From: an uncultured Clostridium sp.
Lineage (GTDB): Bacteria; Bacillota; Clostridia; Lachnospirales; Lachnospiraceae
Direction of reading: 5' to 3'
DNA: 8,540 bases
Assembly (NCBI GenBank): GCA_900551225.1
Contig: URUZ01000252.1
Location: 1-8,540 of the forward strand
Within the stretch, counting starts at the first letter, position 1. Each line of letters opens with the position of its first letter. This document shows positions 6,143 through 8,540 of this stretch, in pieces. The notes below the pieces were generated by a model. The model worked only from the letters and a program-made list of their open reading frames with translations. It was not told the DNA's origin and did no database searches. The translations under genes and the position numbers were made by a program.

Positions 6143-7312
6143 TCAGATGATCAGAGACTGCTGGCGGAAGGCAGCGTATTCTCCGGCAAGGTCCAGGACT
6201 TTCTGCTGAAGCTGTGGTTTGCTCCACAGCTTCATCTTGAATTCCATACCCTTGCTTTTCTTTTTGCTGGTCCAGATGCCGATGATCTCTCCGCGGTACA
6301 CAACAGCCCCCGGATTAGTGACCAGTTTCCAAATCTCTTTATGCAGGGTTTGATCCGGCTGCAGAACCTTCCGGTCGCGCTGGTCAAGATACGGATCGTG
6401 GCCGCCCAGGAGAAGCAGTTCCCTGTCCAGGGGAGCAGGGGATAGCAGCCGGTCCCTGTCGGAAGATAGGATGTAGGCTTTTTTCCCAAATACTGTAACA
6501 GGTTCAATTTCATCTGACACAGTATTCCACAGGCGCCGCCCCTGTTTGCCGGAGCAGCCCAGCCAGGTAACGAAGGAATCAACTGCAGCAGGGCCATAAC
6601 AGTGCAGATATTTCCGCACCAGCTCCTTTTGGGCCTCCACGTCCTCGGTGAGACGGCAGCCTGTCCAGCTCTTAAAGGAGGTGAAGGAAGGGCTTGCACC
6701 CTTTCGCTCCCCAAAGACGACGAGACCGTGGAAAGCGCATGGACGCAGCAGGAAAGACACCGCCGCACCGCCCGCTGTCTGTACGTCCGGGTGTCCGTAC
6801 ATGGACGGCTGGTTCCACAGATCCCGTTTATCGGCGGGCAGCAGCGGCAGCATCCATCCGGCCAGGGTCTGATCAAGCGTGGTCTTGCTGACCAGCACCT
6901 GGCCGTCCAGCTGCGGCATAACTTGTTTTAACAATTCCAACACCTCGCCAAAACCCATCTGTAAAAAATCAAGGGCCAGCCCAATCCCCTGGGTGTAGAT
7001 CCATGGCTCGTCCCCCTGTGGGATCAGCGCGGACAGAAAGGCTCCGCTCTGTTCGACTGGGAATACTACCGGCGCTCCCCTCAGGCTCCAGGCCTGCAGC
7101 AATATCTTTTCTTTGTACAGCAGATGCTCCATCTCCTTCTGGCTGCAGCAGGGGACACGGTTGTACAGTGCTGTCTCCCAGGCCCCTGGCGGGGAGTTCT
7201 GCATCCCGCATGCGCCCACAAGCTCAGCGATATCTTTCCTGTGATATGCTGTGTCCAGATGGTGGGAGTGCAGTCTGAAATTCCTGATTTGTTCTACGCT
7301 TAGCTCTGTCAT
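6143..7312 (-). CDS. Winged-helix protein of the AlkZ/YcaQ DNA glycosylase superfamily
   Basis: The HTH_42 superfamily includes AlkZ and YcaQ (AlkX), glycosylases that remove alkylated bases and unhook DNA crosslinks. The 389-aa protein fits the family length. Recognisable segments are the N-terminal ELSVEQIRNFRLHSHHL, GMQNSPPGAWETALYNRV (36-53), GPAAVDSFVTWLG (240-252) and the late LGGHDPYLDQRDR (302-314). In AlkZ the catalytic QxQ lies at about residues 37-39; here Q38-N39-S40 occupies that place, so the second Gln is Ser. The longest ORF begins at a GTG (7348) that sits beside the -10 box. ATG 7312 is chosen because AAGGA (7321-7325) lies 8 nt upstream and the protein then begins MTELS. 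It is convergent with the LysM gene and divergent from the two-TM gene. Superfamily membership is confident; glycosylase activity is not. Confidence 0.82.
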   Translation of the reverse strand: MTELSVEQIRNFRLHSHHLDTAYHRKDIAELVGACGMQNSPPGAWETALYNRVPCCSQKEMEHLLYKEKILLQAWSLRGAPVVFPVEQSGAFLSALIPQGDEPWIYTQGIGLALDFLQMGFGEVLELLKQVMPQLDGQVLVSKTTLDQTLAGWMLPLLPADKRDLWNQPSMYGHPDVQTAGGAAVSFLLRPCAFHGLVVFGERKGASPSFTSFKSWTGCRLTEDVEAQKELVRKYLHCYGPAAVDSFVTWLGCSGKQGRRLWNTVSDEIEPVTVFGKKAYILSSDRDRLLSPAPLDRELLLLGGHDPYLDQRDRKVLQPDQTLHKEIWKLVTNPGAVVYRGEIIGIWTSKKKSKGMEFKMKLWSKPQLQQKVLDLAGEYAAFRQQSLII

Positions 7313-7320
7313 ATACCCAT

Positions 7321-7328
7321 TCCTTTCT
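7321..7328 (-). promoter_or_regulatory. Ribosome binding site that fixes the AlkZ-like start
   Basis: On the minus strand AGAAAGGA (7328 to 7321) lies 8 nt upstream of ATG 7312. It falls inside the longest possible ORF, between GTG 7348 and this ATG, and so supports the shorter protein. Confidence 0.75.
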
Positions 7329-7348
7329 ATACCCGCCGTGTTACTCAC

Positions 7349-7377
7349 ATTTTAGCATAAACAGGGATTTCCGTCTA
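7349..7377 (-). promoter_or_regulatory. Extended -10 promoter for the AlkZ-like gene
   Basis: Minus strand: -35-like TAGACG (7377 to 7372, four of six consensus bases), a 17-nt spacer, and -10 TAAAAT (7354 to 7349) preceded by the extended element TGC (7357 to 7355). The predicted transcription start near 7342 leaves a leader of about 30 nt before ATG 7312. Confidence 0.65.
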
Positions 7378-7405
7378 CGCCGCGGCTTTGGAGGCGCGCT
7401 TTCGC

Positions 7406-7434
7406 TTGCCTGTGAGAGGCCTGAGTGGTACAAT
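7406..7434 (+). promoter_or_regulatory. Extended -10 sigma-A promoter for the two-TM gene operon
   Basis: -35 TTGCCT (7406-7411), a 17-nt spacer, and -10 TACAAT (7429-7434) preceded by TGG (7426-7428), an extended -10. The predicted start near 7441 lies downstream of the TTG that opens the longest ORF (7388) and gives a leader of about 58 nt before ATG 7499. Confidence 0.75.
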
Positions 7435-7484
7435 AGAAGATACTCAGATGGGGATAATTTCCATTGGTGAATATTGGGATGTAC

Positions 7485-7490
7485 AGGAGA
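7485..7490 (+). promoter_or_regulatory. Ribosome binding site that decides the start of the two-TM gene
   Basis: AGGAGA lies 8 nt before ATG 7499. Neither in-frame upstream alternative, TTG 7388 or ATG 7448, has a comparable site. Confidence 0.75.
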
Positions 7491-7498
7491 ATGGCGGT

Positions 7499-8167
7499 AT
7501 GGGGATTCATAGGATCAGGGATGATATTTTATTTTGCTTCGTCATTTCATTTTTGCTTGCCTGGGGCGCGGGAGCGCTGACGGAACGGGCGGCTGCCCAG
7601 CATTATGAGAGCTATGCGGCAAAACACAGGGTAGCTGACGGAACGGCCGGAGGCAAGGCGGTGGACAGCAGCTTCCGCGCCCAGAGTGTGGAGGATATTC
7701 TGTCCCACGATCTGTTTACCGTGGAATGCCCGCTCAGTGATGCAATGTCTTACGGACACGGTTATTATGGGAAGGATTACTTAAGGCTTCTACCGCTGGC
7801 ATCAGGGGAACTGGTTGCCGCCAACATCAATCTCGATTCTGTTGAGATGAGGCCCGGAACGGACTTTTTAGATGATGATTATATTATGCCGGTTGGGCGT
7901 GTGGTGTATGAGGACCTGACCCAGGATGAGAAGTTTATGGGCCGGATTGAGAGCATGCACCCAATGACACGCAAGGATTTTTATATTGATATGTGGGGGA
8001 CCGGGCCTGTGAAGGAAGAGAAAGAATACATCAAAAAATGGAGTGAGCTTGCAAAGACCGTAACCGGGGTGGTGTGCTTCCCGCTTCTCCACATGCTGGG
8101 ATCTGGTCTTGGGGTGTTTCCGTACATTTTCGCCCCCAGGAAGGCAAGGAAGAAAAAACAGGTGTAG
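7499..8167 (+). CDS. Unrecognised membrane protein with two predicted TM helices
   Basis: I do not recognise a family. With ATG 7499 as start (AGGAGA 8 nt upstream), the protein has 222 aa. The N-terminus MGIHRIRDD is followed by a hydrophobic helix at about 10-27 (ILFCFVISFLLAWGAGAL). A soluble region of about 160 aa follows, acidic and aromatic in parts (GHGYYGKDYLRLLP, DFLDDDYIMPVGRVVYEDL, DFYIDMWGTGPVKEEKEYIKKW). A second hydrophobic segment at about 189-212 ends in the strongly basic tail RKARKKKQV. The positive-inside rule suggests both ends in the cytoplasm and the middle domain outside. It has its own promoter and is followed 14 nt later by the kinase-like gene, so they probably form an operon. 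In-frame ATG 7448 is an alternative start that would add 17 residues. Confidence 0.75.
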   Translation: MGIHRIRDDILFCFVISFLLAWGAGALTERAAAQHYESYAAKHRVADGTAGGKAVDSSFRAQSVEDILSHDLFTVECPLSDAMSYGHGYYGKDYLRLLPLASGELVAANINLDSVEMRPGTDFLDDDYIMPVGRVVYEDLTQDEKFMGRIESMHPMTRKDFYIDMWGTGPVKEEKEYIKKWSELAKTVTGVVCFPLLHMLGSGLGVFPYIFAPRKARKKKQV

Positions 8168-8181
8168 CTTGAGGGGGATCA

Positions 8182-8487
8182 ATGGCAGGCGGAATAATCG
8201 TTTTTGGTGCAAACGGCAGTGGGAAATCCACTCTTGCGTGGGAGCTGGCCAGGGCTTTAAAGATTAAGCATATGGATATTGAAGATTACTATTTTGCTAA
8301 GTCGGATATTCCATACACTTCAGCCCGGCTGTATGAAGATTGTGTGAATTTAATGCTTGATGATATCAGAAAGTACGGCTCTTTTGTACTGTCCGCGGTC
8401 ACAGGCGATTTCATTTATCACGGTACTTATTTTTTACATCCGCAGACAGAGGCGGGGCCAGTGAGGAGTACATATGGATACAGGTGA
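8182..8487 (+). CDS. P-loop nucleotide kinase-like ATPase, probably C-terminally truncated
   Basis: A short cytoplasmic protein resembling the adenylate/shikimate kinase-like AAA ATPases of Bacillota. Walker A is GANGSGKST (9-17), followed by the family-typical HMDIEDYYF (30-38), SDIPYTSARLYED (41-53) and YGSFVLSAVTGDF (65-77). Relatives I recall are about 170-190 aa and continue with a lid region and arginines. Here the similarity stops at F77 (base 8412), and the last 24 residues (IYHGTYFLHP ...) do not look like the family, so lid and C-terminal helices are missing. I found no continuation in the other two forward frames. The start has GAGGGGG (8171-8177) 4 nt before ATG. The gene lies 14 nt after the two-TM gene, and its 3' end overlaps the next start by 14 nt in another frame. 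It may be a pseudogene remnant. Confidence 0.65.
   Translation: MAGGIIVFGANGSGKSTLAWELARALKIKHMDIEDYYFAKSDIPYTSARLYEDCVNLMLDDIRKYGSFVLSAVTGDFIYHGTYFLHPQTEAGPVRSTYGYR
8463..8468 (+). promoter_or_regulatory. Ribosome binding site of the gene at the right edge
   Basis: GAGGAG lies 5 nt before ATG 8474, inside the 3' end of the kinase-like ORF. It is the main support for the partial gene that follows. Confidence 0.6.
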
Positions 8488-8540
8488 TCGAATCAGCAAG
8501 ACAGACCCTGTCTTTGCAACACTATTAATATTATTTATAC
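8474..8540 (+). CDS. N-terminus of a predicted membrane protein, 3'-partial
   Basis: An ATG at 8474 behind GAGGAG opens a frame that runs off the window after 22 codons. It encodes a short polar N-terminus (MDTGDRISKTDP) followed by a hydrophobic run (VFATLLILFI) that looks like the start of a transmembrane helix. It overlaps the end of the kinase-like ORF by 14 nt in a different frame. The A/T content rises here (actattaatattatttata). Too little is visible to name a family. Confidence 0.6.
   Translation, partial: MDTGDRISKTDPVFATLLILFI

Noticed and set aside
7313..7348. GTG 7348 as the start of the AlkZ-like gene
   Set aside because: It abuts the -10 box and has no ribosome binding site; ATG 7312 has AAGGA 8 nt upstream.
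7388..7498. TTG 7388 as the start of the two-TM gene
   Set aside because: It lies upstream of the predicted promoter and lacks a ribosome binding site; the extra residues do not look like the start of a membrane protein.
8407..8540. Frameshift that would restore the kinase C-terminus
   Set aside because: Neither other forward frame after 8410 reads like the expected lid or arginine region; one stops soon and the other encodes unrelated sequence.

Overview
The window looks like chromosomal DNA from a moderately GC-rich Gram-positive Clostridia, most likely a Lachnospiraceae member (Enterocloster or Clostridium cluster XIVa type). This is inferred from strong AGGAG-type ribosome binding sites, consensus sigma-A promoters with 17-bp spacers, and the gene families present: an LCP cell-wall ligase with a long charged cytoplasmic tail, a short TtcA-like protein, and an NlpC/P60 peptidase with the accessory domain I associate with this family. 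Taxonomy rests on pattern recognition only. There is no rRNA, tRNA, CRISPR array or insertion sequence.

Layout: (1) 2-3607, plus strand: the 3' part of an NlpC/P60 peptidoglycan peptidase gene (5' end outside the window), then, 33 nt later, an LCP (LytR-CpsA-Psr) glycopolymer ligase gene. Together they form a cell-wall unit closed by a strong, probably bidirectional terminator (3619-3671). (2) 3741-4460, minus strand: a TtcA-like PP-loop tRNA thiolation protein. (3) 4601-6120, plus strand: cutC and, 5 nt later, a secreted LysM protein. The ttcA-like gene and cutC are transcribed divergently from promoters whose -35 hexamers share five base pairs. (4) 6143-7312, minus strand: a winged-helix protein of the AlkZ/YcaQ DNA glycosylase superfamily whose expected catalytic QxQ motif reads QNS. 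(5) 7499-8540, plus strand: an unrecognised two-TM protein, a P-loop kinase-like gene that looks truncated (101 aa), and the first 22 codons of another membrane protein running off the right edge.

The genes form small alternating transcription units of ordinary housekeeping and envelope type. I see no convincing multi-gene novel system. The best leads are the overlapping divergent promoters, the altered catalytic motif in the AlkZ-like protein, the truncated kinase next to a possible junction, and the repeat-rich insert splitting the accessory domain of the NlpC/P60 protein. Four start codons are moved from the longest-ORF position on promoter and ribosome-binding-site evidence (cutC, the AlkZ-like gene, the two-TM gene, and the first gene, which is 5'-partial). 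The gene-free stretches are all under 200 bp and hold the promoters and terminator listed.
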